A stretch of DNA of 24,732 nucleotides, taken from contig JAQUUD010000012.1 in the NCBI GenBank assembly GCA_028694075.1, positions 1 to 24,732 of the forward strand. The letters are read 5' to 3'. Origin of the DNA: Clostridia bacterium (GTDB lineage Bacteria > Bacillota > Clostridia > Christensenellales > UBA1242). The position numbers were made by a program, and so were the translations under genes. The notes beneath the pieces were generated by a model, which worked only from the letters and a program-made list of their open reading frames with translations, did no database searches and had not been told where the DNA came from. Every line of letters starts with the position of its first letter. Within the stretch, counting starts at the first letter, position 1. Shown here in pieces: positions 1 to 7,984 of the stretch.

Positions 1-1159
1 GTTTCGGGGTGTTGCCTTCTCTTGTTTTTAAAGGTTGACCACTAATATCGTTCACCGTTCCAAAACCGTGGAATTCAAGCATATCAAGTTTTATTATGCC
101 GGTTTTTGAGATTGCTCTGAAAAACTGTAAGAAATGAAGTTGTTGCCTTAAATCCGCTATATAAATAATGTGGTCAGGATTAAAAAGTTGAACCCGTTCA
201 TAAACGGTTGCCATATCAGTTGTGCCATATAAATATGCACCATTGCTTTTTTGATATATAAGTGGCGGAAATTCTTTGCTGTCATTAGGCAGTTTAATTT
301 CAATTATTTTAGCACCATTACTAATCTGGATAAGATTTTTCTCGTTTAAAAGTTTTGTTAAATCGTTTATATATTCATAAGCATTACTTTCACCTTCATA
401 TAAATCAAAGGAAATGTCCAAATATTTATAAAGTTTTAAAATATCTTCCGCTGAAATTTTTCGGATTGCTTTCCAATATTCATTATATTCCTTGTTGCCG
501 TCTTGTAATTCTTTTGTTATCTCTGCACAAATATTATTCAAGTCCTTATCTGTTTTAGCTTTTGAATTTATTTGCGGATATATTTCATTTAGCATTTCAA
601 GCGTTATATCAGCGGGTTTAAGTTCTCGCTCTTTAAGCCCGTAAATTATCATACCAATTTGCAAGCCAAAATCCCCGAAATGAATATCCGAAATAACTTT
701 ATGCCCTTCATATTGAATTATTCTTTTTAAAGATTCGCCAATCACGGGGCTTCGCAAATGCCCAACATGCAAAGGTTTTGCAATGTTTGGACCGCCATAA
801 TCAATGACAAATAATTGTTTTTTTGCAGGTTTTTCAAATGCAAATTTCTCTTTGTTAAACATATCATTTATAACTTTATTAAGATATTCTTCGCTTAAAG
901 TCAAATTGATAAATCCAGGCTTATATGCTTCCGCTTTGCTAAACAAGTTTTTGTTATCATTTAAAATTTCGGCAATTTCAAGAGCAATATCAAAAGGATT
1001 TTTTCTTTCCTTTTTTGCAATTTCAAAACTACTATTACATTGATAATCGCACACGCTTGGCAAATTAGATTCTATAACTCTGATTTCAGTATTATTTAAA
1101 TCATATCCCTTTTGCAAAAAAGCCTTTTTTACAAAAAAAGCCAACTCATTATTAATCAT
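1..1159 (-). CDS. argS: Arginyl-tRNA synthetase, N-terminal part (truncated by window edge)
   Basis: Class I arginyl-tRNA synthetase, which charges tRNA-Arg with arginine in the cytoplasm. The open frame begins at ATG 1159 and runs off the window start after 386 codons with no stop, so the C-terminal anticodon-binding region is missing. The HIGH-type motif is visible at about residues 128-136 (KPLHVGHLRS), and the KMSKS-equivalent segment typical of ArgS (GQPLKTREGN) is at about residues 374-383. Between them lie the catalytic-domain stretches IHFGDFGLQIG and LYGTTDMATVYER. The ribosome site is poor (GCGGGGA, about 5 nt before ATG), but a consensus promoter lies just upstream. It is the last gene in the leftward-reading housekeeping block. 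Identity is secure; only the C-terminus is unseen. Confidence 0.95.
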   Translation of the reverse strand, partial: MINNELAFFVKKAFLQKGYDLNNTEIRVIESNLPSVCDYQCNSSFEIAKKERKNPFDIALEIAEILNDNKNLFSKAEAYKPGFINLTLSEEYLNKVINDMFNKEKFAFEKPAKKQLFVIDYGGPNIAKPLHVGHLRSPVIGESLKRIIQYEGHKVISDIHFGDFGLQIGMIIYGLKERELKPADITLEMLNEIYPQINSKAKTDKDLNNICAEITKELQDGNKEYNEYWKAIRKISAEDILKLYKYLDISFDLYEGESNAYEYINDLTKLLNEKNLIQISNGAKIIEIKLPNDSKEFPPLIYQKSNGAYLYGTTDMATVYERVQLFNPDHIIYIADLRQQLHFLQFFRAISKTGIIKLDMLEFHGFGTVNDISGQPLKTREGNTPK

Positions 1160-1183
1160 TTTTCCCCGCTTTTAATATATGAA

Positions 1184-1212
1184 ATAATATTATAAAAATC
1201 ACAAATAGTCAA
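1184..1212 (-). promoter_or_regulatory. Promoter of argS
   Basis: On the minus strand, -35 TTGACT (1212-1207) and -10 TATTAT (1189-1184) are separated by exactly 17 nt. The start point would fall near 1177, leaving a short leader before the ATG at 1159. This is a sigma-A type match seen by eye; the gap from here to the degV stop (1160-1404) is otherwise AT-rich with nothing else recognisable. Confidence 0.65.
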
Positions 1213-1404
1213 GCATAAACAATCATACCGAAATACTGGTTGATTTTCAAAAAATTTTTTTTTGTAAAACTGTTTTTTTAATCAATAATTTGAAAAATAA
1301 AAATTTATAAAAATTATATCAATAAATTTTTTAATTCGCCTGCAAACGCTGATAAAATCTCAATTCATTTAATTTCTCATCAACTTGCATTATCCGGCTT
1401 TAAT

Positions 1405-2274
1405 TTATCTTTGCTTTGAATGAAATGCAAGCCCGATTGAGCCAGGACCACCGTGAGTTCCAACTGTTGGACCAATCGGCTGAAACCATATTTCAAGCGG
1501 TTCACTAATATAATTTTCTATCATTTTTTTTAGTTCCATTGCGTCTTCTTCTGCAATGGCGTGTGCAATGCAAATCGGATAATCTTTTGCATTTTCGTTC
1601 AGAGTTTTGAAAATTTCAAACAGTTGATTTAAGCCTTTTTTTCTGCCTTTTGCAACGCAGTGTTTCACAATTGTTCCTTCACTTGAAATTTTCAAAATCG
1701 GTTTAATATTAAGCATTGTGCCAACAACAAAAGATGTTGTTGAAAGTCTTCCGCCTTTTTTCAAGTGTTTCAAGTCGTCAACTAAAAAATACATTGCATA
1801 ATTTTCTCTATTTTTTATTACAAAGTCAATAATCTCTTCATCGCTGGCGCCATTTTTCCACATTTTGCCTGCTTCATAAACAATAATTGCTTCGCCAATT
1901 GCGATGCTCTGTGTGTCAACGCATTTCACTGAATTTTTTGGATATTTTTTCTTTAAAATTTTAATTGCTTGATCCATATATTCAAAAGTTCCGCTCATTT
2001 TTCTTGAAAAATGAACATAAAGCACATCATTTCCGCTTGCCAACACCGGCTCAAAATAATCTATATAATTTTGTTCGTTTAACGCACTGGTTTTTGCACT
2101 GCTTCCCTTTTTCAACCTTGTATAAAAGTCGTTAAAATCAGTGTTTTTACCAAGGTCATATGCCCTTTCTTCGTCGTTATCAATATTATACGGCATTCCG
2201 ATAACTTTTAAGCCCAATTCTTCGGCTTTTGTATACCACAATTCGCTGTTGCTATCACAAAAAAACACACTCAT
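1405..2274 (-). CDS. DegV family protein (fatty-acid binding)
   Basis: A 289-residue DegV/EDD-fold protein. Family members such as FakB bind a single fatty acid and present it to a fatty-acid kinase; which lipid this one binds cannot be told. Visible family hallmarks are the N-terminal FCDSNSEL (residues 5-12, the DegV 'TDS' strand), KTSALN at 61-66, the SRKMSGTF loop at 90-97, the very characteristic VDDLKHLKKGGRLS at 165-178 followed by GTMLNIKPIL, and a C-terminal IGPTVGTHGGPGSIG near 267-281. Length is normal for the family. A strong AAGGAGA site lies 7 nt before the ATG. It stands between argS and obg, has a candidate promoter of its own, and may be transcribed with argS. No fatty-acid kinase gene (fakA) is in the window. 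Confidence 0.9.
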   Translation of the reverse strand: MSVFFCDSNSELWYTKAEELGLKVIGMPYNIDNDEERAYDLGKNTDFNDFYTRLKKGSSAKTSALNEQNYIDYFEPVLASGNDVLYVHFSRKMSGTFEYMDQAIKILKKKYPKNSVKCVDTQSIAIGEAIIVYEAGKMWKNGASDEEIIDFVIKNRENYAMYFLVDDLKHLKKGGRLSTTSFVVGTMLNIKPILKISSEGTIVKHCVAKGRKKGLNQLFEIFKTLNENAKDYPICIAHAIAEEDAMELKKMIENYISEPLEIWFQPIGPTVGTHGGPGSIGLAFHSKQR

Positions 2275-2333
2275 AATTTTCTCCTTAAGTTTAAAACCAA
2301 ATTAAATTAATAATAATTTAATAAAATAAAAGT

Positions 2334-2366
2334 CCTTTTTAGTATAATATACTTATGCTAAAAAGG
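2334..2366 (-). terminator. Inverted repeat behind obg; terminator and/or operator
   Basis: A perfect 9-bp inverted repeat, CCTTTTTAG (2334-2342) and CTAAAAAGG (2358-2366), has a 15-nt loop. On the minus strand it is followed by ACTTTTATTTTA, a weak U-tract, so it could end obg transcription. The same bases flank a promoter-like pair for degV, so an operator role is an alternative. Confidence 0.45.
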
Positions 2367-2369
2367 CAA
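2341..2369 (-). promoter_or_regulatory. Candidate promoter of the degV-family gene
   Basis: Minus strand -35 TTGCCT (2369-2364) and -10 TATACT (2346-2341) with 17-nt spacing. The -10 is a 5/6 match and the -35 is weak. The arms of the 2334-2366 inverted repeat overlap both elements. Confidence 0.4.
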
Positions 2370-2434
2370 ATGTTATTTTAATAAAACTTTTGTTCTCTAT
2401 TAATCAAGCAACAAAATTATGTTATTTAATTTTC

Positions 2435-3817
2435 TTATTCTACATATTCAAAAGCAATGTCTTTAATGTGAATTGTGTCACCTGCTTTTAAGCCTTTTTC
2501 CATTAATTTTTCAATTATACCGTCGCTTTTTAGCCGTTTTTGAAAATATGCAAAACTTTCAAAGTCAGACAACACAATGCCCCTGATTAAATTATCAATA
2601 TACCCGCCAGTAAGTTCAAAACTTCCATCTTCATTAATATCAATATTTAAACTTATTTTGTCTTTTTTATCAAAGTCAAACTCTTCAACTTCAACGACTT
2701 CTGTTTTTGGAAGATTTTTTAGTTTATTCCATACTATTTCTTTTAATTTTTCTATATTAGACCTTGTAATTGAAGAAATTGGCAAAATTTCCGGCATTTT
2801 AAAATCAATGTTTTGATTACTGGTTTTTTCTTTTGTCTTTTTTTCATTTGTTTCATTTTTTTTAAGCGATTTTGCTGGTTTTACAGAATCAGAATTTTCA
2901 ATTATTTTTTTAACATCATTTGAAAAATTATTTATTTTTTCATCTAATAACTCTTTTTCAACCAAATCACATTTCGTTAAGACAATAATTTGCGGAAGAT
3001 TTGCGAGTTTCTGACTATAATTTTTTAGTTCCTTGTTTAAAACAATATAATCATTTAAGGCGTTTCTACCTTCTGATTCAGAAATATCAACCAAATGCAC
3101 AATTAATCTGACGCGTTCAATGTGTCTTAAAAATTCGTGACCAAGCCCAACGCCTTCGCTCGCACCTTCAATCAAGCCCGGAATATCTGCGACAACAAAA
3201 CTGTTTTCATAATAAGCCACAACTCCAAGATTTGGCGTCAATGTTGTAAATGCATAATTTGCGATTTTCGGACGGGCTGCCGAAATAACCGAAAGCAATG
3301 TGCTTTTGCCAACATTTGGAAAACCAACAAGTCCCACATCTGCAATTGTTTTCAGTTCTAACACAACTTCTTTTTCCTTGGATTGTTCGCCACTTTGCGA
3401 AAAGCGTGGGGTTCGCCTTGTTGAAGTTGCATAAAATGAGTTGCCACGACCGCCTATTCCGCCCTTTAATGCAGTAAAAAGTTGCCCTTCTTCTTGCATA
3501 TCAGCAACAACCTTATTTGTTCCCGCATCAAAAATCACAGTCCCGCAAGGCACTTCCACAAAAATATCCTTTCCACTTTTGCCTGTCCAATTCGAAGCCC
3601 CGCCATTGTGTCCATTTTCTGCAACAAATTTTCTTTTAAATTTAAAACCGTATAATGTATTTAAATTCTTATTTGCTTTAAAAATGACATTACCGCCATT
3701 CCCGCCGTCCCCGCCATCGGGGCCACCATTTGCATTCATTTTATCTCTGTAAAAAGACACAACGCCGTTTCCGCCGTCGCCTGCCTTAATCACAATTTTT
3801 GCTTTATCAAAAAACAT
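2435..3817 (-). CDS. obg: Obg GTPase (ribosome assembly / stringent response)
   Basis: A 460-residue Obg/CgtA GTPase that binds the large ribosomal subunit and is an essential growth-control GTPase in bacteria. Domains in order: a glycine-rich Obg fold at 1-158 (GDGGNG, GGPDGGDGGNGG, GGIGGRGNSFYA); a GTPase domain with G1 GFPNVGKST 165-173, G3 DIPG 211-214, G4 TKCD 281-284 and G5 SSI 348-350; and a C-terminal OCT domain at about 385-459, as in Firmicutes Obg. Odd feature: a Lys/Glu/Asn-rich, low-complexity insert (about 308-340) between G4 and G5, which makes it somewhat longer than the usual ~430 residues. The ribosome site AGGATAGG lies 6 nt before the ATG. It is flanked by nth upstream and the degV-family gene downstream on the same strand, with gaps of about 155 nt each side. 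Confidence 0.97.
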   Translation of the reverse strand: MFFDKAKIVIKAGDGGNGVVSFYRDKMNANGGPDGGDGGNGGNVIFKANKNLNTLYGFKFKRKFVAENGHNGGASNWTGKSGKDIFVEVPCGTVIFDAGTNKVVADMQEEGQLFTALKGGIGGRGNSFYATSTRRTPRFSQSGEQSKEKEVVLELKTIADVGLVGFPNVGKSTLLSVISAARPKIANYAFTTLTPNLGVVAYYENSFVVADIPGLIEGASEGVGLGHEFLRHIERVRLIVHLVDISESEGRNALNDYIVLNKELKNYSQKLANLPQIIVLTKCDLVEKELLDEKINNFSNDVKKIIENSDSVKPAKSLKKNETNEKKTKEKTSNQNIDFKMPEILPISSITRSNIEKLKEIVWNKLKNLPKTEVVEVEEFDFDKKDKISLNIDINEDGSFELTGGYIDNLIRGIVLSDFESFAYFQKRLKSDGIIEKLMEKGLKAGDTIHIKDIAFEYVE

Positions 3818-3915
3818 TTTTTCCTATCCTTATTCAAATTTTGTTAGTTTATTCGATTTATTTACATTCAAACATTTTATTAAACATCATTAATTAAATT
3901 TTAAATTGTAAGTTT

Positions 3916-3943
3916 ATTATCATATAAATTTGTTTAATTTCAA
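3916..3943 (-). promoter_or_regulatory. Candidate promoter of obg
   Basis: Minus strand -35 TTGAAA (3943-3938) and -10 GATAAT (3921-3916), 16 nt apart, about 90 nt ahead of the obg start. A reasonable but not perfect sigma-A match in very AT-rich DNA. Confidence 0.35.
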
Positions 3944-3972
3944 ACTTCTCTTTACTATTGTGAAGTTCTAAA

Positions 3973-4623
3973 TTATATTTTTTTATTCTCAACTTTATTT
4001 TTATAATAATCGCATATTTTTTTTAACTTGCATATTTCACATTCTGGTGAGCGTGCTTTGCAATAATATCTACCGAACAAAACAATTTGATGATGAACTT
4101 TATTCCAAGCAGATTTATCAAATAAGTTTTTTAAATCTTCTTCACAATTTTTAACATTTTTTGAGTTTGAAATTCCAAGCCTGTTGGAAACTCGAAAAAT
4201 GTGAGTATCAACAGGAAAAGCAATTCCGCCAAATCCGACTGCGTAAACCACCCCTGCGGTTTTATGCCCAACTCCTGCAAGTTTTTCCAGTTCGTCAATT
4301 TTATTTGGAACTTGACCATTATAATTTCCCACAATTTCTCGGCTTGCAGTAATTATATTTTTTGCTTTATTCCTATAAAATCCACACGAATAAATCTGAT
4401 TTTCAAGTTCAGTTTGATTAAGAACAGCAAACTGCTCAGGCGTATTATATTTTTTAAACAATTTTTCCGTAATTGCATTAACCCTTTTATCTGTGCATTG
4501 TGCAGATAAAATAACAGCCACTAAAAGTTCAAAATTATTGCTGAATTGAAGTTCAGTGACTGGATTTGGGAATAATTCATTCCAATAATTCAATAAAATA
4601 TTTGTTTGGTCTAAAATCTTCAT
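3973..4623 (-). CDS. nth: Endonuclease III (base-excision repair)
   Basis: A 216-residue endonuclease III, a bifunctional DNA glycosylase/AP-lyase that removes oxidised pyrimidines. The helix-hairpin-helix is LAGVGHKTAGVVY (115-127) with the catalytic lysine at 121 and the catalytic aspartate at 139 in PVDTHIFRVSNRLG. The iron-sulfur loop is complete: Cys188, 195, 198 and 204 in the C-x6-C-x2-C-x5-C spacing. Length is typical. There is no Shine-Dalgarno sequence before the ATG; instead a TATAAT (4638-4633) sits only 9 nt upstream, so the transcript may be almost leaderless. The region ahead carries the GC-rich repeats at 4713-4890. Confidence 0.97.
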   Translation of the reverse strand: MKILDQTNILLNYWNELFPNPVTELQFSNNFELLVAVILSAQCTDKRVNAITEKLFKKYNTPEQFAVLNQTELENQIYSCGFYRNKAKNIITASREIVGNYNGQVPNKIDELEKLAGVGHKTAGVVYAVGFGGIAFPVDTHIFRVSNRLGISNSKNVKNCEEDLKNLFDKSAWNKVHHQIVLFGRYYCKARSPECEICKLKKICDYYKNKVENKKI

Positions 4624-4632
4624 TATTATTTC

Positions 4633-4661
4633 ATTATAACATAAAATTCCATTGAATTAAA
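4633..4661 (-). promoter_or_regulatory. Candidate nth promoter giving a near-leaderless mRNA
   Basis: A perfect TATAAT on the minus strand (4638-4633), with a weak -35 TTTAAT (4661-4656) 17 nt before it. Transcription would start about 3 nt before the nth ATG, which fits the absence of a ribosome binding site. Confidence 0.4.
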
Positions 4662-4712
4662 TAATTATTTTATAAATATAAAGATATTATTCAAAAACTC
4701 AATTAAAATTAA

Positions 4713-4890
4713 AGTCAAACGGACATTTCAACCAGCCAAACGGGCTAGTCAAACGGGCTAACGATATCAAGCGAGCGGGCGTAGCAGGGCGAGCGGTCAA
4801 TAATGCTAATCAAACGGGCTGGTCAAACGGGCTAGTCAAACGGGCAAACGGACAAGTCAACTGGTCAAACGGGCTAATCAAACGGACTAA
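4713..4890 (+). repeat. GC-rich dispersed repeat, locus 1
   Basis: Within otherwise AT-rich DNA there are nine near-copies of a short unit with core TCAAACGG(A/G)C, often preceded by AG and followed by T. One longer block at 4769-4798 reads AAGCGAGCGGGCG, then AGCAGGGCGAGCGG. The same words occur at 17517-17600 and 19734-20184 in the same orientation. It is not CRISPR: there are no unique spacers of constant length. The rest of the 4624-5076 gap holds the pilin terminator and plain AT-rich sequence. Confidence 0.85.
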
Positions 4891-5020
4891 AATCGAAATG
4901 CAAACATATTTTGGCTTGATTACAAACGTTTAAAAGACCAGAATTTGATATAAAAATTGTTTATTAAAATTTTAAGAAATTAAAATATAAATTAAAATTG
5001 TTTATAAAAATTTTTTCAAC

Positions 5021-5047
5021 AAAAAAGCCCCCTTTAAATCAGGGGCA
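5021..5047 (-). terminator. Terminator of the pilin-like gene
   Basis: Minus strand hairpin with arms GCCCC and GGGGGC around an AT-rich loop, followed directly by TTTTTT. It sits 30 nt after the stop codon of the pilin-like gene. Confidence 0.85.
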
Positions 5048-5076
5048 TCGTTGAAAATTTAACTTATTTTAATAAA

Positions 5077-5430
5077 TTATGCCTCAGGTGGTGTAATTTG
5101 ACCTCCAGCGAAAAACGCTGGCAATATAACTGTAATGAACAACTGGAAGAATAAAATAAGTGCAATGATAATTGCCAAGCCAACAATAACATTAACTAAG
5201 CGCTTTTTCGCTTCTTCTCGTTTTTCTGTTGAATCAGCCCTTGCCATGTTAACACCTATAATAACTGCGTAAATACTTCCGGCAGCACCAACAACTATTA
5301 AAATTGGCCATAAAACTTGATTTATTGCTTCAACCACAGTAGCCACCCAACCCCAACTTCCATTAGGATCAATTCCAGGAATATCTGCAAGAACAAGTTT
5401 GTTTATAAAATTTACAGCAAAATTTAACAT
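5077..5430 (-). CDS. VirB2-like pilin (conjugation-type small membrane protein)
   Basis: A 117-residue protein resembling the VirB2/TrbC pilin-like conjugation proteins of Gram-positive bacteria and mollicutes. It has an N-terminal segment (1-33), a hydrophobic helix at about 36-61 (WPILIVVGAAGSIYAVIIGV), a short charged loop NMARADSTEKREEAKKR (61-77), and a second hydrophobic helix at about 80-107. Two helices joined by a basic cytoplasmic loop is the VirB2 plan, and the ARADSTEKREEAKKR-type loop is what I recognise from conjugal pilin families. No clear signal-peptidase site is seen. A strong GGAGG ribosome site, its own extended -10 promoter and a terminator make it a separate, probably abundant transcript, as expected of a structural subunit. 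It lies 232 nt downstream of the coupling ATPase. The function is inferred from topology and this neighbour. Confidence 0.65.
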   Translation of the reverse strand: MLNFAVNFINKLVLADIPGIDPNGSWGWVATVVEAINQVLWPILIVVGAAGSIYAVIIGVNMARADSTEKREEAKKRLVNVIVGLAIIIALILFFQLFITVILPAFFAGGQITPPEA

Positions 5431-5506
5431 ATAAAACCTCCAAAATATTTAATTTATTATTTGCAAAATATTAAGCACTATGCAACTAAATAAATTTTAT
5501 AATTCA

Positions 5507-5535
5507 ATAATAGCACAATATTTTTGAAACTCCAA
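5507..5535 (-). promoter_or_regulatory. Extended -10 promoter of the pilin-like gene
   Basis: Minus strand -35 TTGGAG (5535-5530), 17-nt spacer, -10 TATTAT (5512-5507) preceded by TGC (the extended -10 TGn). The start point is near 5500, giving a leader of about 70 nt before the ATG at 5430. Confidence 0.55.
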
Positions 5536-5662
5536 ACAATTTTTAGATTTTTTTTATTATTTTTTGATATTTTTTTACATTTTTCGATTTTTAATCAAAT
5601 TTTGAAGAAAAAAGCGAAAAATTTACATAATTATTGAACATAAACTGTAGGTTGTGTAAGGT

Positions 5663-7633
5663 TTATACATCAAAATCATCAAAATTAGGCATTTTTGGCT
5701 TATATATAATTTTGTTTCTCTCTGTAATATCGTAAAATATTTCTCTTTCATTAAATGGTTTTGACTGTACATATTCTTCAGCAATCTTTGTTTGGTCAAA
5801 TTCAGGAACTTTGAAATATGGCGTGAAAGGTGTTTTGATAGGATTTGTTTGGAAAATTTTTACAATGCCTGTGCCGTAAGGCAGTTGCCCAAGTTCATAT
5901 GGACCAATAAGCGGTCTTGTAACAACCTGCGAACTTTTTGTTGAAGTGTTTCCTGCTTCTTTTTTATCGCCCTTGCTAACTGACACATTTTCTATTTCCA
6001 AAGAAATATCACCGCACATCTTAGAATAATCTTCTTTTGTTTTCTGGTCTTCAGTTCCTAAATAAATTTGAATATTGCAGTTGCCTCTAATTGTATCAGC
6101 GACATCTTTGCCATATTTGTTATCCAACTGGCTATATGACTGCACCACAAGTTCAAAAAATATTTTTCTGGAACGGGCAACTGTTATTATACTGTCCATT
6201 TTTTCAATTTTTGGCAAGTTAGCAAACTCGTCCAAAAGAAAATAAACATTTTTTGGCAGTTCCAATGTTTCGCTTTTGCTGGCACGGTCAATCAATTTTT
6301 TATATAATTGAGAAATACACATTGTTGCAATGCAATGTCTGCTTTCTTTTTCATCAGGCACTTTAATGAATAAAGCCGTCGGTTTATCCACGAAATCATC
6401 AAAGTGCATATCAGAAAAACTGGTTGCGTAACATATACCGCCGTCCTGAAAAATGGAAATTCTGGATAGCAAAATACCCATATAACTTCTCATTGTATTA
6501 GGGGCATTATTAATTACTGTTGATGTTAACGCCTGCACTTTGCTGAATTTTGCTCGTCCGCCACAATATTCTCTTAAAGTGCCATACATATTATCAGGGT
6601 CAGGGTCAGATTTAGTCGCAATCATTCTTAAATTATAAAAATTAAATTTTTCAAGCGTCATATTAAGTTTTGGGTCTAAACTATCTTCAAGCATTGCAAG
6701 CATAACACCATATAAAAAGTCCTGTGCTCCGCGTTCCCATGAAGGATCGCTTTTGTTTTCTATTGGAACAATATTTACGGCGATTTCACGCAATTCGTTT
6801 TCTGCTTGGTCCATCATTTCTTGTCTTTTAACATTCAAATCATTTACAAGTTGATGTTTATCTGAATAGGCAAATCCGTTATATTCATACCAAATATTTT
6901 GGAAATTAGATGAAGTGAGTTTTAATTTATAGGATTGGGGCTTTCCACCTTTATGCACTTTAACCTGCTTTTCCAAATTTTTTGCTGTATGATATTGGTC
7001 ATATGCGTTTGCCATTGGATTCCATCTTGTTGAAGCATAAGGATTTCTTAAATCTAGCACCATAACACGATAACCTTGCTGTTTCAACTGCTTGGAATGT
7101 TTAATATAAAGTTCGCCTTTGGGATCAGTTATAACAAGGCAAGGTTTTTCAGCAGTTGCGGACAAAATTCTGATTGTTGGGTCAACAATCAATGTTGTTT
7201 TTCCTGAGCCAGTTGTGCCGATTACAAGCGTATGAATTGGATTATATAAGTTAATATTAAGTTTTCCGTTTTTTACAACATTTCTGATTACAATCCCGCT
7301 TTTCTTTACAGTCGGCAAAGTTCTATATGTATTAAACATAAATTTTGGATTGGTTTCTAAATCTTTTTCAGACACCCATTTAGCGTCATAATATTGAGAC
7401 ATTTTTTGACCTTCTTTGGTTTTTCCTTCGCCGGCTGACGGTTTTGGCTTTATTTTTTTATTGCTTGTCAAAAACAATAAAACCAAAACCAAAGCACCAC
7501 TTGCCGAAAACAAAGCATAGTTACTGATAAGAAGCGCTGGAATATCATTAAACGAACTCAAATAACCTGCAACAGCAACGCCTATTATGTAAGCACCTAG
7601 AATCATTAAAGTTCCATATATAAAAGATTTCAT
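5663..7633 (-). CDS. VirD4/TraG-family type IV coupling ATPase
   Basis: A 656-residue inner-membrane ATPase of the VirD4/TraG coupling-protein family, which in conjugation brings DNA or protein substrates to the type IV secretion channel. Two N-terminal membrane helices (about 5-27 and 36-57) are followed by a cytoplasmic domain. Walker A is GTTGSGKTT (139-147), DPKGELY is at 170-176, Walker B is VYFLLDEFANLP (463-474), and the sensor region VVQSYSQLDNKYG (496-508) is followed by GNCNIQIYLGTED. The helical all-alpha region lies between the Walker motifs. Length is ordinary for Gram-positive members. The ribosome site CAGGAG lies 6 nt before the ATG and there is a consensus promoter. The only secretion partner in view is the pilin-like gene downstream; VirB4, VirB6, a peptidoglycan hydrolase and a relaxase are not in the window. 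Family assignment is firm; the substrate is unknown. Confidence 0.92.
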   Translation of the reverse strand: MKSFIYGTLMILGAYIIGVAVAGYLSSFNDIPALLISNYALFSASGALVLVLLFLTSNKKIKPKPSAGEGKTKEGQKMSQYYDAKWVSEKDLETNPKFMFNTYRTLPTVKKSGIVIRNVVKNGKLNINLYNPIHTLVIGTTGSGKTTLIVDPTIRILSATAEKPCLVITDPKGELYIKHSKQLKQQGYRVMVLDLRNPYASTRWNPMANAYDQYHTAKNLEKQVKVHKGGKPQSYKLKLTSSNFQNIWYEYNGFAYSDKHQLVNDLNVKRQEMMDQAENELREIAVNIVPIENKSDPSWERGAQDFLYGVMLAMLEDSLDPKLNMTLEKFNFYNLRMIATKSDPDPDNMYGTLREYCGGRAKFSKVQALTSTVINNAPNTMRSYMGILLSRISIFQDGGICYATSFSDMHFDDFVDKPTALFIKVPDEKESRHCIATMCISQLYKKLIDRASKSETLELPKNVYFLLDEFANLPKIEKMDSIITVARSRKIFFELVVQSYSQLDNKYGKDVADTIRGNCNIQIYLGTEDQKTKEDYSKMCGDISLEIENVSVSKGDKKEAGNTSTKSSQVVTRPLIGPYELGQLPYGTGIVKIFQTNPIKTPFTPYFKVPEFDQTKIAEEYVQSKPFNEREIFYDITERNKIIYKPKMPNFDDFDV

Positions 7634-7739
7634 AAAAACTCCTGATGTTTTATATTCTACTCATTAATTCAAAACCACACATATAATTTGCATAGTTTTT
7701 GATTTAATATCTCTTAAATTTTAAAAGTATCATAAGATA

Positions 7740-7768
7740 TTTATAATACAATTAATCAAATATGTCAA
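7740..7768 (-). promoter_or_regulatory. Consensus promoter of the coupling-ATPase gene
   Basis: Minus strand -35 TTGACA (7768-7763), exactly 17 nt, -10 TATAAA (7745-7740). The start point would be near 7733, leaving about 100 nt of leader. One of the best sigma-A matches in the window. Confidence 0.7.
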
Positions 7769-7886
7769 TTCTTTAAGGAAAAAACAAGCGCTATTAATAT
7801 TTTTTGTTGTTTAGTTTATTTGCATTTGAACTCATTGGAAATTGGGCGGGAATATAGAAAGTTTGATTATTGTGGCAAGGAGCGGG

Positions 7887-7984
7887 ACGGGGCGAAAGAG
7901 AATTTTTAGCAAAGCTAAAAATTTCGCAAGCGCTTAAAAGCGCTTGCGCGGGCTTTTTATAAAAAGCCCGCACTTTCGCCCCGT
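7887..7984. other. 98-nt four-way-junction element (outer stem plus three hairpins)
   Basis: Perfect outer arms ACGGGGCGAAAG (7887-7898) and CTTTCGCCCCGT (7973-7984) enclose three perfect hairpins: AATTTTTAGC with a 3-nt loop (7901-7923), CGCAAGCGCTT with a 2-nt loop (7925-7948), and GCGGGCTTTTT with a 2-nt loop (7948-7971). The last two share the G at 7948. Only about four bases are unpaired outside loops. It is GC-rich against an AT-rich background. It could be a structured RNA, a folding DNA element (mobile or recombination-type), or, reading rightward into GTTTTT, a complex terminator. A 65-codon open frame across it (7991-7794, minus) looks incidental. Confidence 0.8.

Noticed and set aside
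804..1043. Plus-strand open frames within argS, obg, nth and the giant gene
   Set aside because: They are out-of-frame or antisense shadows of clearly coding frames with recognised motifs.
5431..5662. Possible small gene or RNA between the coupling ATPase and the pilin
   Set aside because: Beyond the pilin promoter and ribosome site it is homopolymeric A/T-rich DNA with no stable stem or open frame.
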